From NCBI GenBank assembly GCA_942493375.1, contig OW818698.1, positions 4,898,001 through 4,962,000 on the forward strand: a DNA stretch of 64,000 nt, in the 5' to 3' direction. The position numbers and the translations under genes were made by a program. Source of the stretch: G942493375 sp942493375. Its GTDB lineage: Bacteria > Armatimonadota > UBA5829. Positions 51,680-60,992 of the stretch are shown one piece after another. The number at the start of each line of letters is the position of its first letter. Position 1 is the first letter of the stretch. The notes under the pieces were generated by a model. That model saw nothing but the letters and a program-made list of their open reading frames with translations. It was not told the origin of the DNA and searched no databases.

Positions 51680-53326
51680 TTATTGTTTATCTGTTATCTC
51701 TCCATATAGCCGTTTCAGGTGGCGGATGGAGAGGGGGCAGACTGTGTATTCGGCTCCATCGGCGTAGTAGATGTCTGATAGTTCTTCCAGCATTGCATCT
51801 ATTGCGGGGGTGGATAAACCTTTACTCTCTGTCAGAGCTGCGTCTATTGCGGCTCTTATATAAAGGATTCTCCATCTCCAGGACTTTGCTGCCCAGTCCG
51901 GAATGTTCTTTGCTGCCTTTTGGGTGAGTTCCAGGCACTCGAATGCATGATCGGCGTGTTCCAGGTGGTATTCCAGGGAACTCTCCTCGCCTTTCCAGTG
52001 ATGCTGGTCAGCTTCCATCAGGTTGCAGGCCTGTTCCATTATATCCGGATCGACTCCAAGCTCATACCTTGCGTATTCCTTCACTGTCTCTGATACCTTT
52101 TTCTGTGGATCCCAGTAGAGCTGGAAGCAGATTGCTTTGTTCAGGTCTTCGAATATACCTTCTGAGTAGGGGAACCCGCCTGACAGCAGGTGTCCGCTGG
52201 TGTCCCACATAGTCTGGATATGGTTGGGTAATGGATTAGCTCCCCATCCTCCCCAGGGGGTCATATAGTACATGCTAATTTCAGGGAATCCGAGAGCAGG
52301 CAGACCGCCGGGAACACCGTGGTCAATCACATAGGGTGGGAACTCTCCATGGGCATCTATCATAAGGTAATCAGCCCAATCCAGTTCACCGGTTTCCAGG
52401 GATTTTTGGAATCCTGCATATTCACCCTCTATAAAATAGTCGAAACACCAAGTGGATACGACTGTTTTTGCAGTTGGGAAAATCTGCTTAACGACTTCAG
52501 CTTCTGCTTTGCCGGATTTCAAGAATCCATTGTAACCCCAGGGCATGCAATCAGAGCAAGTGCAGCCTCCCTGATCATATGGCCATATCCAGACATACTC
52601 GGCTTCTACCTCCTTGAACGCTTCCAGCATCTCCTGCCGCAGCTTTACGATGAGATCAAGGCCTTCCTGCTTTGAGGGGCATATCTCTACACCATAATGA
52701 GCTGTCTGTGTAGGAATTGATTTCAAGTGATCAGGGGTTGTGGAGTAACCCTCGTTGGCTAAGGATGTAAGTCCGGGTTGAAGTCCGATTCTCTTTGCAG
52801 CTTTTAGTATTACTTTCAGCTTTGCGATCATCTCCTGAGCTGCAGGATCGTTTATTCCGGTGTAGTGATGCATATCGTACCACACACTGATAGAACTGCA
52901 CCCCCATAAGGCCAGGTCTTCCACATACTCATTGATAGCCTGGGTTGGGGCGTCGTGGTAGTAGTTGTGGAAATGGGTTGCAAAATACATCCCCCTTACC
53001 GGTTTGGCGGGCGATGAAAAACCTGTCCATTCACACGGAGTAAACTCTCCATCACCAAAACTGCACTCCCGCAGGAACTTGCCGACTCCGTAAAGGAGCC
53101 CACGCTGGTCATTTCCTACGACCTTGGCACTGGTTTCGGAGAGCTTTTCTATCCGAAACCCATCTTTTACACCAAAATCAGCTACCCCAAGCTGCAGATC
53201 CATGGCATCAGCCTGCGACTCAGTTACAGAGATCCCACGCTCACGTAGTTTACGGGTCAGGATGTCAGTAATATAAGTCTCAGGAACTACCATTCCAGGT
53301 ATTTCTGATATGTTTATGTATTTCAT
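51680..53326 (-). CDS. GH67/GH20-like glycosidase protein
   Basis: 548-residue protein without a leader. Residues about 1-110 look like the N-terminal GH20/GH67 alpha-beta domain (LRERGISVTESQADAMDL, KVVGNDQRGLLYGVGKFL). A TIM barrel follows (VRGMYFATHFHNYYH, LWGCSSISVWYDMHHYT, EYVWIWPYDQGGCTCSDC, STWCFDYFIEG, YLMIDAHGEFPPYV). Alpha-glucuronidases (GH67, GH115) have this plan, but the catalytic acids are not identifiable here. Its start overlaps the stop of the URO-D gene (ATGA), so the two are translationally coupled. The first 15 codons of the longer frame lie inside the neighbouring gene and are excluded. Confidence 0.75.
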   Translation of the reverse strand: MKYINISEIPGMVVPETYITDILTRKLRERGISVTESQADAMDLQLGVADFGVKDGFRIEKLSETSAKVVGNDQRGLLYGVGKFLRECSFGDGEFTPCEWTGFSSPAKPVRGMYFATHFHNYYHDAPTQAINEYVEDLALWGCSSISVWYDMHHYTGINDPAAQEMIAKLKVILKAAKRIGLQPGLTSLANEGYSTTPDHLKSIPTQTAHYGVEICPSKQEGLDLIVKLRQEMLEAFKEVEAEYVWIWPYDQGGCTCSDCMPWGYNGFLKSGKAEAEVVKQIFPTAKTVVSTWCFDYFIEGEYAGFQKSLETGELDWADYLMIDAHGEFPPYVIDHGVPGGLPALGFPEISMYYMTPWGGWGANPLPNHIQTMWDTSGHLLSGGFPYSEGIFEDLNKAICFQLYWDPQKKVSETVKEYARYELGVDPDIMEQACNLMEADQHHWKGEESSLEYHLEHADHAFECLELTQKAAKNIPDWAAKSWRWRILYIRAAIDAALTESKGLSTPAIDAMLEELSDIYYADGAEYTVCPLSIRHLKRLYGEITDKQ

Positions 53327-54372
53327 TGTTTCCCATCCTTCATAACTTTTGCTCTTCCGTATGTCATGCACTCATCGAAAAAGGCTTCCAGGCTTTCCAG
53401 GGAACAGTCGCCATTGATTCCGTTGCCCGCTGTCATTATAAGGTTGCCTCCGGGCTTCCAGTAGGTGTCGATCATGCGGCGTACTTCAGCTCGGACTTCG
53501 TTTGGCGTGCCCCATGGTATCACCTGCTGAACGTCCAATCCAGCCCAAAAGCACAATATTTCTCCATATTCTTTTACAATATTATACTCGTTCATTGTGT
53601 GCTTTTGAATGGGGTGCAGAACGTCGAGTCCGATATCTATGAATTCCGGGATGAACTGTTCTACGCAGCCGCATGCATGCAGCCAGGCGTGCATACCGAG
53701 GTTATGGATAGTCTCTATAATCTCAGCATAGTATGGTTTGAAGAATTCCCTGAATATTTCCATGCTGAAAAACGTAGAGCTTTGAGTGCCCAGGTCATCG
53801 GATATCAGGATGCCATCGACATCGCCTTCTTGTTTAGCACGGATTATTACTGCCTTGTAGAAATCCGTTAGTGCCCGGAACAGCCTGTGGACAGACTCCG
53901 GATCGGTGTAGTAGTCCATTAACGCGTTGGTCATACCGCGCAGCGACCAATGCCTCTCAAACAGAGTGAACCACCAGTGCCCAATCCTGTAACGTCCATC
54001 AGGAGCTTGATGATACTTGAACAGCGCTGGATAATCGGCCTTTGGGAAATGCGCCAAGACTTCATCCAAACGATCCCAGTCTGGCAGTGCAATCTGCTGG
54101 TCCATTGCAGCGGATACGTTGCTTTGAGGATCGTCCCAGGGTATCCAGCGATAGTTCGGATCAAGTTCAAGGCCGGAGAATATCCCCGGCATATTGATCT
54201 GTAGCATTTGGGCGTCCATAGGGTATCTGCTGAGGATATCGTGCACAGCAGGTTCCCTCTCACCGAATGTGTCCGGGTGCACCCACAGATGGATCATCAC
54301 CGGCACCCGGTCTGCAATTGACCTGCCTTCTATTACGCTGGATAGCTGTTCACGCGTCAATGGACTATACAT
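53323..54372 (-). CDS. URO-D family corrinoid-methyltransferase-like protein
   Basis: 349-residue URO-D-fold protein. It has LHACGCVEQFIPEFIDIG, a candidate Zn-thiolate site as in MtaA/MtbA-type methyltransferases, and DGILISDDLGTQSSTFFS typical of the branch. These enzymes move methyl groups between corrinoid proteins and thiols. Its stop overlaps the GH67-like gene (ATGA), and the SGNH gene ends just five bases before its start, so three enzymes form one tightly coupled minus-strand operon. A demethylation role on methoxylated or methylated sugars is conceivable but unproven. The ATG at 54372 is preferred over GTG at 54393. Confidence 0.83.
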   Translation of the reverse strand: MYSPLTREQLSSVIEGRSIADRVPVMIHLWVHPDTFGEREPAVHDILSRYPMDAQMLQINMPGIFSGLELDPNYRWIPWDDPQSNVSAAMDQQIALPDWDRLDEVLAHFPKADYPALFKYHQAPDGRYRIGHWWFTLFERHWSLRGMTNALMDYYTDPESVHRLFRALTDFYKAVIIRAKQEGDVDGILISDDLGTQSSTFFSMEIFREFFKPYYAEIIETIHNLGMHAWLHACGCVEQFIPEFIDIGLDVLHPIQKHTMNEYNIVKEYGEILCFWAGLDVQQVIPWGTPNEVRAEVRRMIDTYWKPGGNLIMTAGNGINGDCSLESLEAFFDECMTYGRAKVMKDGKQ

Positions 54373-54376
54373 TAAG

Positions 54377-55462
54377 TTACTTTCCCAGTGCACGCTTGAT
54401 GACGGGGACCATCACTTCTGACATTCTCAAGAACCCGAGATCGGTCATATGGCAACCATCAACAGTGGCTTCTCCATCAGTTCCGGTCAGCTTATCGCAT
54501 TTAATGTAGTAGAGTTTACCATTCCAGTTTTTAGCTTCGTCTTTGTAGATTTTAGCCAGGGTTACGTTCATTGGATTTTTTGGTGGTTTGTCAGTTCTGA
54601 CAAACTGGTCTTGATAGATTATGTTTTCAACCAAAATCACAGGTATTTCCGGGTGTTTTGCTTTGAGCACTGAGAGCATGTAGCGAATTCTTTCATCTAC
54701 CTGTTCAGCCGCCATATTTGGGAGGCAGTCAATAACATATACTGCAGGATTAAGCTCAGCCAGCATGTTGGAGGCTTCGTGTTCGGCTTTTCCACTGCCG
54801 GAGAATCCCAGGTTGATCGTGGGCATATCCAGCATGCGGCCGATGATTGTGGAGTACGCCATCGCCGGTCGGGAAGCGCATCCTCCCTGGGTGATGGAGG
54901 TTCCGTAGAACACGACTGATTTGGTTCCGCCGGTTCTTGGGCCTGCCGGTTTAATGGTTGCGCCTGCGTCGATGCCTATCTCTACAGACTTTACTCCATT
55001 ATAAAGAGGCAGGTAGAGCGCATATTCGGTATCTACTTTCGGCATTCCACCAACCATTGTCTGTGTGTTCTCGACTCCGGCAGGTCTGCCATTTGCAAGG
55101 AATCCCCATTTACCTTTATGTTTTACATATAGATCAAGACCACTGACCCCGGTTGCCGGCATGTGCGGCATTTCCAGCGAAGGGCTAGTGAGTGTCCACT
55201 TTGCAGATATTGTGGGGGAGTTGGTTATAAAACGGACGACCATGCCTGAGCTGTTAGTTGCAAGCCAGGTTACGCTTTCCGAGATTTTGCCGACGTATTT
55301 GGATGGTATTCTATCGTAGAACGCAGGGGTATCTGTCCAGCCTTTTCCTTCGATAGTCAGCGTCTTAGCATCAGTCCACACCGGGCCTTGAGCTTCCACC
55401 TGGCAGGCGAATCCAATACAGAGTGCAGCGGCAATGGCAATAGTTAGAATAGAGATATGCAT
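54377..55462 (-). CDS. Secreted SGNH/GDSL hydrolase
   Basis: 361-residue exported esterase-like protein. Signal peptide (ISILTIAIAAALCIGFACQ), a galactose-binding-like N-terminal domain (VWTDAKTLTIEGKGW through FITNSPTISAKW), then the SGNH blocks: Ser in FYGTSITQGG, Gly in GFSGSGK and the Asp-His pair in VDGCHMTDLGF. Such enzymes remove acetyl or other ester groups from polysaccharides (acetylxylan-type). AGGACGG precedes the start. It is the first gene of the coupled operon with URO-D and GH67-like genes, supporting work on substituted plant glycans. Confidence 0.88.
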   Translation of the reverse strand: MHISILTIAIAAALCIGFACQVEAQGPVWTDAKTLTIEGKGWTDTPAFYDRIPSKYVGKISESVTWLATNSSGMVVRFITNSPTISAKWTLTSPSLEMPHMPATGVSGLDLYVKHKGKWGFLANGRPAGVENTQTMVGGMPKVDTEYALYLPLYNGVKSVEIGIDAGATIKPAGPRTGGTKSVVFYGTSITQGGCASRPAMAYSTIIGRMLDMPTINLGFSGSGKAEHEASNMLAELNPAVYVIDCLPNMAAEQVDERIRYMLSVLKAKHPEIPVILVENIIYQDQFVRTDKPPKNPMNVTLAKIYKDEAKNWNGKLYYIKCDKLTGTDGEATVDGCHMTDLGFLRMSEVMVPVIKRALGK

Positions 55463-55644
55463 TCTTTATAACCGTCCTGTTTTGATTGTTGAATAGAGTA
55501 ATAGTTCGACAGCGTGGTGGCAATCCCTTCAGTGCGGTGGTTTTTGAATCGCGGATGGCGCGGATGCCTGTGGATTACGCGGAAAGGGAAAGGGAATGGT
55601 ATAATATCGAGCAAAAGTCTAGTGTTTGTAATGAGGGTAGTTTT

Positions 55645-56982
55645 GTGAAGTATTTAGTGATTTTCGCTATTCTTGGGCTGCTTGCAGCGTCTGCTGCTTT
55701 CTCCCAACAGGATGGATTTAAGTACCATTTGAATGCACAACAGGTGCTGTATCGTGACGGCGTTCCACATATTGATTCTAATGGCAAGACAAGGATGAAA
55801 TATGATGCTAAGAAATCGTTCCTGCCGATTCTGCTTTATCATTGTGTGAATACTCTGGATGCTGAGGGGAAAATTCTCACACCTCTGGATGTTGTCCGCA
55901 AAGCTGGATTCAATGGAGTTCACACGAACAGACCTATCGATATGGCATTTATGGACCGGTTGCAGGCTAATGGCCTGAAAATGGTCAAGTGCGGAACTGA
56001 TGAATCGACATTTAAACAGTTCGCAAAGCATCCTGCAATTTTAGGTTGGGATGTTTTCGATGAACCCGATGGAGACGGAGAATGGCAATCATACCCCAGG
56101 CGGATGGAAATCTTCGAAAAGACCCGCAAGATTATTCGTAAATATGATAAGACCCATCCGGTGTTTGTGAATCAGGTTGCATGGACGATGCCACCAAATG
56201 GTCCATTCTGGGCTATGTGGCAGCATGCAGGCGATATATCCTGCCATGATAACTATCCTATCACCACAAACAGGTTGCAATCTTTATCCGGTATTAATGG
56301 TATTCCTGAGAGCGTGACGCTGGCTAATATGGTGAATAACCAGAAGAAGCCAGTCTGGTTGATTTTGCAGACTTTCAAGGACTCCTCCCGTTGGGCGTAC
56401 CCGACTCCGGCAGAAATCCGTTCGATGGTCTATGCATCGATAGTTCACGGGGCAACCGGTATAGATTACTTTATGATTGATAACTATGTCGGTAGAGAAG
56501 GCGACATCATAGGGATGAGTCCGACCCCTATGTCAGTCTACCCGGGTCAGAAGTCATCCCTCAAAGCCGACGATGCAATGATGCGCAAAATGAAAGAGAT
56601 GTGGGACTGCGTAGCGGAGATTAACCATGAGATCGAACAGCTGACCCCTTACATTCTATCTCCAACTTCTCAAGATAACTTCAAGGTGTATATCAAAGGG
56701 GATGTAAAGTACGATTCATTGGAAGTTAACGGCCAGTATTTACCGTCGAGAGACCCTATAAGAGCTCTTTTAAAGGAACGCAACGGTAAATATGTGATGA
56801 TGGTAGTCAATTTAAATGCAGACAAGATGGACGTGCGTGTGCAGCTAACTGCCAAAAATCCGGTGGAATCGGTAACTCCGATGTTTGAAAACAGGGGATC
56901 GATTGCCTGCACGAGCAACACATTCCAGGACAGCTTTGATGCATTTGCTGTCCACGTATATGAGTTTAGCCAAAAGAAATAA
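55645..56982 (+). CDS. Secreted cellulase/glycosidase-like TIM-barrel protein
   Basis: 445-residue exported protein. The start is GTG at 55645, giving the signal peptide (M)KYLVIFAILGLLAASAAF; the frame extends upstream but contains no leader. The barrel reads VVRKAGFNGVHTNRP, AILGWDVFDEPDGDGEW (probable acid/base in FDEPDG), TGIDYFMIDNYVG and EIEQLTPYILSPTSQDN. Cellulase-family (GH5/GH42-like) barrels carry similar strands, but the family is not assigned. A TATAAT box at about 55597-55602 may be its promoter. It is divergent from the SGNH operon. Confidence 0.75.
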   Translation: MKYLVIFAILGLLAASAAFSQQDGFKYHLNAQQVLYRDGVPHIDSNGKTRMKYDAKKSFLPILLYHCVNTLDAEGKILTPLDVVRKAGFNGVHTNRPIDMAFMDRLQANGLKMVKCGTDESTFKQFAKHPAILGWDVFDEPDGDGEWQSYPRRMEIFEKTRKIIRKYDKTHPVFVNQVAWTMPPNGPFWAMWQHAGDISCHDNYPITTNRLQSLSGINGIPESVTLANMVNNQKKPVWLILQTFKDSSRWAYPTPAEIRSMVYASIVHGATGIDYFMIDNYVGREGDIIGMSPTPMSVYPGQKSSLKADDAMMRKMKEMWDCVAEINHEIEQLTPYILSPTSQDNFKVYIKGDVKYDSLEVNGQYLPSRDPIRALLKERNGKYVMMVVNLNADKMDVRVQLTAKNPVESVTPMFENRGSIACTSNTFQDSFDAFAVHVYEFSQKK

Positions 56983-57011
56983 GAAAGAGTTCAGTCTATT
57001 GTGAACTGACC

Positions 57012-57069
57012 TAAAGTCCGTTCGTGCTGAGTAGCGTAAAGCGCGTATTGAAGTATGAATGGACTTTAA
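57012..57069. repeat. Imperfect palindrome, GTTCGTGCTGAG family
   Basis: AAAGTCCGTTC (57013-57023) pairs with GAATGGACTTT (57058-57068) at 10 of 11 positions. The intervening GTGCTGAGTAGCG...GTATTGAAG recalls a very widespread intergenic repeat (TTCGTGCTGAG...TCGAAG). It is placed between two + strand genes. Confidence 0.75.
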
Positions 57070-57126
57070 ATTCTCACAAAACTGAACTTTTACAGAAATA
57101 GTGCCTACTACAGGGAGGACGGAGTT

Positions 57127-58686
57127 ATGAAATTTAGCAGTGTTATTACAGGAATACTGACAGGAGTTGTTACTCTGTCCTGTCTTTATGCAGCCAATGC
57201 AGCGCAGGTGAAGAAACCGGCTGTCGGCACTACGCAGCCTAAGAAAACTCAGAAAATTCCAGTTCGGAAACCGGTAGTTAATCGATTATCCAATAGTTCA
57301 AAGGAGCCTGGTATGGATTCAACTGATGTGCAGTTTCAACCATTTCTCGATTGGTCTAATATTCAAGCCGGACGTATAGATTTTGTTGAGCAGGACGGTC
57401 ACAAAGTGCCCAGGAGATCGTTTGTCCCCAGCGGGATCAAGATTGTTCCCCAGACTGCTGAGCTCTCTGAAGTGTGGTTTAAGTCGGAGAAAGCCTGGGA
57501 AGCAGACAGGATAAACGGTTACTCTACGGTGATTTTTGAGAACGGGAAATACAGGCTGTGGTATGAATCTCTGGGGGACAATTACCCGAAGAACGGTTCC
57601 TTTGAATATGGGTACGCCGAGTCTACCGATGGCATCACCTGGACCAGACCGAATCTGGGTTTGATAGACTATAACGGTAGCAAAGAGAACAATATATCCT
57701 ATCATCATGCTCCGGGAACGGAGTCCGGCACGGTGTTTGTTGATCCGACTGCTCCTGCTTCTGAGCGTTATAAGCGGTTGTTCATCGTCCCGGAAGACGG
57801 GCACTACAACACCAGGGGTGCGGTATCGGCTGATGGGATTTCGTGGAAAAACCTGCCGGAACCTATTCTTACAGACTTCTTCTCGGACACCCAGGTTACA
57901 GCCTACTACGATGAGATCATACAGAGCTATGTCGGGTATTTCAGAGGTCACAAGTACGGCAGGCGTTCGATAGCCAGATCAGTAACCAAGGATTTTAACC
58001 ACTGGCCAAGACCGGAAGTGGTGCTGTATCCTGGGATCAATGAGAGTCCCGGCTGCGATTTCTATACCAATGCCCACGTGTTGTATCCTGGAAAGAAGAA
58101 CCTGCATCTGCTGTTCCCAGCACAATACAACAGGGATTCCGATATTGTAGATATACACATAGCAACCAGCACCAATGGTATCAACTGGGAATATTTCAGC
58201 AGCAAGCCCGTGGTATCAGTCAAGGGGACACCTTACCACACGCTATACTGCGGTGACGGTGTTGTGCCTCTGGGAAATGATACCTACGGCGTTCCATGCT
58301 GCGGTTTCAAAGCTACCCACAATGACTACACTCCTCTGCAGCATGAAGGCGAATACTTCTGGGCTATGTGGAAGAAAGACCGGTTTATCGGAATAGAAGC
58401 CGAGGGGACGGGTTACTTTGCTACAGACTCGTTTACTCACAGTGCATCTGCATTGCACGTGAACGTCGACACCGAATATGCAGGTATGGTCAAAGTGCAA
58501 CTTTCAGACGGCGCTGCCGCGATTCCAGGTTACTCATTTGCAGATTGTGATCCAATAATGGGAGACAATATCGATAAAGTAGTCTCATGGAAAGGCAGCA
58601 CCGATATTACCGCGACCCGCGGAAAGTCCGTGGTAGTCGAATTCTCTATGCAGCAGGCTAAAGTGTTTGCCTATGGGGTGAAATGA
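57127..58686 (+). CDS. Secreted GH32/GH43-like five-bladed propeller protein
   Basis: 519-residue exported protein. Signal peptide (MKFSSVITGILTGVVTLSC...ANA), a Lys/Pro-rich linker (about residues 25-60), then a propeller of the beta-fructosidase superfamily type (GKYRLWYESLGDNYPKNGSFEYGYAESTDGITWT, ERYKRLFIVPEDGHYNTRGAVSADGISW, HVLYPGKKNLHLLFPAQYN). The catalytic acids of GH32/43/62 are not clearly identifiable. GAGGACGG precedes the start. Its last 29 bases are repeated at 60958-60986, exactly at the far end of a 2.27 kb insert-like segment. Confidence 0.78.
   Translation: MKFSSVITGILTGVVTLSCLYAANAAQVKKPAVGTTQPKKTQKIPVRKPVVNRLSNSSKEPGMDSTDVQFQPFLDWSNIQAGRIDFVEQDGHKVPRRSFVPSGIKIVPQTAELSEVWFKSEKAWEADRINGYSTVIFENGKYRLWYESLGDNYPKNGSFEYGYAESTDGITWTRPNLGLIDYNGSKENNISYHHAPGTESGTVFVDPTAPASERYKRLFIVPEDGHYNTRGAVSADGISWKNLPEPILTDFFSDTQVTAYYDEIIQSYVGYFRGHKYGRRSIARSVTKDFNHWPRPEVVLYPGINESPGCDFYTNAHVLYPGKKNLHLLFPAQYNRDSDIVDIHIATSTNGINWEYFSSKPVVSVKGTPYHTLYCGDGVVPLGNDTYGVPCCGFKATHNDYTPLQHEGEYFWAMWKKDRFIGIEAEGTGYFATDSFTHSASALHVNVDTEYAGMVKVQLSDGAAAIPGYSFADCDPIMGDNIDKVVSWKGSTDITATRGKSVVVEFSMQQAKVFAYGVK
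58658..58686 (+). repeat. 29-bp direct repeat at gene end (left)
   Basis: The final 29 bases of the propeller gene, including its TGA, recur at 60958-60986 with 2 mismatches (27 of 29 identical). The copies lie 2,300 bases apart and flank 2,271 bases of other DNA. Confidence 0.85.
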
Positions 58687-58724
58687 CTTCTTGGCAGCAA
58701 TGAGCAAGCACAATAGATGCAACT

Positions 58725-60260
58725 ATGAATAATATAGAGAAAATGGATATAGCTACAGATACGAGAGTAGAAGTTCAGTCAGCATTAGACTATATGACCG
58801 GAAACAAGATAGCCTCTGCTGTTACTGCATATTTAGCTTGGGGTGTAATATCTTTTATTATATTGCTTCTAATGTGGGGTGCATGCGTATTATCACGACC
58901 ATTACTCGGACAAGTATTAGGTGCGCAGGAGGCAATACTGGTCTCAAGAGTTGCATGTGCCATTCTGACAGCGGTCTTTATTGTTCGGTTGTCTAATCAA
59001 CCATGCTTCGAATATGGATGGCGTATAGATTCAGAAAACCTCACTTTGTTGCGACCTTTTCACTGTATAACTGTTTATTGGTCAGCCATAGCTTCAACTA
59101 AACTGGTATACGAAGACTGGAACTTACGAATTTGGATAAGCGACAGTGTGATAAGTAGTGAAAGCCAGGTGTCTGGGGTTGTACGGATATTACGTAAAAT
59201 ATTTGGATTTGCGGAGCGCAAGAGAATAGATGTCAATCTATCCAATATGCATAATGCGGCGACTCAGAGGACTATATTAATACACCTTAGAAAACACGGT
59301 AAGGCTGAAGGTATCCGTTTGGCCTATGGTGCATTAGTCAGTAATCCCAAAAATGAACCTGATATTGAGCAACCGATTCCAGACAAAAAATATTACTTGG
59401 TTGAGAAGACTCCAGAAATAGACGCCGATAAAGCGTTTGGTCAGTTGAATGGTTGGGGTGTGAATGCGGCTACGCTGGTAGTTCCAGGTTTATTGGTAGG
59501 ATTGCTATTCGTAAAAATTGCGTCATCCATTGAAGTGCTAGTGATCAATCCCTGCATTGCGTTTTGCTTAGGATATCTTCTTGCATTATTCCTAATTATA
59601 ATAATGGTAGATTACACCCAAGTGGATGCAAAAGCGATATATATGCAAAACCCACTGTTCATTCGTATCATACCATGGGATCAGATATTGCATATTGATT
59701 TTAGACCTGCAGAACCTGCCTCCTATATGGATATTACACTACATAGTGGAAAACGCATTACCTGTATGTTGTTCTCTCCTGTTGTAGAGTATGCTGTGTG
59801 CTGCTTCGCATTAAAATATCATAAAGCTGATAGACTATTGGTTTCTGAATATGTAGTGTCTTTACATACGCCTATACCTGACAATATTCCTGACGAAATG
59901 GTCTGGGAAGATCCTGTAAATAAAGTAACCTATGCCGTAGATAAAAACGGTGTTCGTATTCGTTACAGGGATTCTATTAATAATAATTATGCCACCTACT
60001 GGAATGAGGTGGATGAAGTCGAATTCATGGCCAATCCTGAAGGCGCTGCAGAATTATTCATATATGCAGGTAGAAAGGATGCATCGATACCATGTGATAT
60101 TGCGTATAAACACAGAGATCCAAAATTACATACGCCTGAGACTATGGAGTTAATGCGTAAGAGCAACATTCTAGTACTGGCAGCTATAAAACACATCAGG
60201 TCAGCAAGACCGGACATTTCGGTAGGCTTCTCCCTGGAACTATTAAAATCCGTTGAATAG
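58725..60260 (+). CDS. Membrane protein with two PH-like halves, unknown function
   Basis: 511-residue membrane protein with four or more hydrophobic helices in two pairs (AVTAYLAWGVISFIILLLMW with ILTAVFIV nearby; VVPGLLVGLLFVKIASS with AFCLGYLLALFLIIIMVDYT). Each pair is followed by a stretch that looks like a bacterial PH-type domain (YGWRIDSENLTLLRPFHCITVYW; VDAKAIYMQNPLFIRIIPWDQ), so the protein appears to be an internal duplication. No catalytic motif. No strong ribosome site is seen; the start could be 58725 or 58740. It lies inside the insert-like segment between the 29-bp repeats and may be cargo. Confidence 0.65.
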   Translation: MNNIEKMDIATDTRVEVQSALDYMTGNKIASAVTAYLAWGVISFIILLLMWGACVLSRPLLGQVLGAQEAILVSRVACAILTAVFIVRLSNQPCFEYGWRIDSENLTLLRPFHCITVYWSAIASTKLVYEDWNLRIWISDSVISSESQVSGVVRILRKIFGFAERKRIDVNLSNMHNAATQRTILIHLRKHGKAEGIRLAYGALVSNPKNEPDIEQPIPDKKYYLVEKTPEIDADKAFGQLNGWGVNAATLVVPGLLVGLLFVKIASSIEVLVINPCIAFCLGYLLALFLIIIMVDYTQVDAKAIYMQNPLFIRIIPWDQILHIDFRPAEPASYMDITLHSGKRITCMLFSPVVEYAVCCFALKYHKADRLLVSEYVVSLHTPIPDNIPDEMVWEDPVNKVTYAVDKNGVRIRYRDSINNNYATYWNEVDEVEFMANPEGAAELFIYAGRKDASIPCDIAYKHRDPKLHTPETMELMRKSNILVLAAIKHIRSARPDISVGFSLELLKSVE

Positions 60261-60298
60261 GGTACTCCGACCCAACCTTGCTCCTGGTCGTATATTCG

Positions 60299-60405
60299 TC
60301 ACACCTTCGGTTTTTCATTAAGGGTGATCATGTTGTCGTCCGGGTCGTAGATGAATGCCATTCGGCATACTGCTGTTTCTACGACTTCTCCGAACTGCTT
60401 TACAC
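60299..60405 (-). pseudogene. Fragment of a VOC (glyoxalase-fold) gene
   Basis: 107 bases matching the last third of the intact VOC gene at 62601-62957 (about 90% by hand, with the inner 55 bases identical, including the stop codon). Translated, it keeps QFGEVVETAVCRMAF and the final EKPKV. The rest of the gene is absent, so it is a truncated copy. Confidence 0.88.
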
Positions 60406-60450
60406 ATTCCAGCTGGACTCTGGATCGGTCTATATAGGGCAATCATATAA

Positions 60451-60852
60451 TTACTTGCGGATTAGTCTTGACGTATAATCGGGACCTTCAAGGTATAGTA
60501 TTTCTTTGGACATGGCGATGATAGAAAATTTCCTATATACATTTGCATATCTGGCATCAGGATCTAATACAATCTCATAGCAATTTGTGCAATTTCCCGA
60601 ACGTTTTATGCTATATTTCGCACACTGCGACCATCCTGTCTTCCATACATATCCTTGTCCAGTTTGAAGTGTAAAAACGTATGTGTTGCCGGGAGGTTCT
60701 GACACTCCAATGCCTCTGAAATCATGAACTTCCTTCCACTCTCCGCTTATTTCGGTTATTTTGGGAAATCTCATAGCACCGTGGACAAGGAGTATAGATG
60801 TGATAATCACGATTGCCAGTATTGGATATGCCTTCGGTTTGAGTTTGATCAT
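60451..60852 (-). CDS. Small membrane-anchored protein, unknown
   Basis: 133-residue protein with one N-terminal hydrophobic segment (AYPILAIVIITSILLVHG) and a globular remainder with several cysteines (AKYSIKRSGNCTNCYEIV). CAGGAAAC precedes the start. No family recognised. It lies inside the insert-like segment between the 29-bp repeats, on the opposite strand from the larger membrane protein, and may be exported but anchored. Confidence 0.6.
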   Translation of the reverse strand: MIKLKPKAYPILAIVIITSILLVHGAMRFPKITEISGEWKEVHDFRGIGVSEPPGNTYVFTLQTGQGYVWKTGWSQCAKYSIKRSGNCTNCYEIVLDPDARYANVYRKFSIIAMSKEILYLEGPDYTSRLIRK

Positions 60853-60957
60853 ATTGGTTTCCTGATACTTTCCGTTACATGTTCTACTGCATTGGCATCG
60901 ATTTTAAATACGCATTCTTCTACAGCCTATACGCGTTATTTTATCGAGACTGGATCC

Positions 60958-60986
60958 CTAAGGTGTTTGCATATGGGGTGAAATGA
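60958..60986 (+). repeat. 29-bp direct repeat (right)
   Basis: Copy of the last 29 bases of the propeller gene (27 of 29 identical to 58658-58686), lying 7 bases before the stop of the convergent GH51/39-like gene. Together the two copies bound the 2.27 kb insert-like segment. Confidence 0.85.
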
Positions 60987-60992
60987 TGAGTG

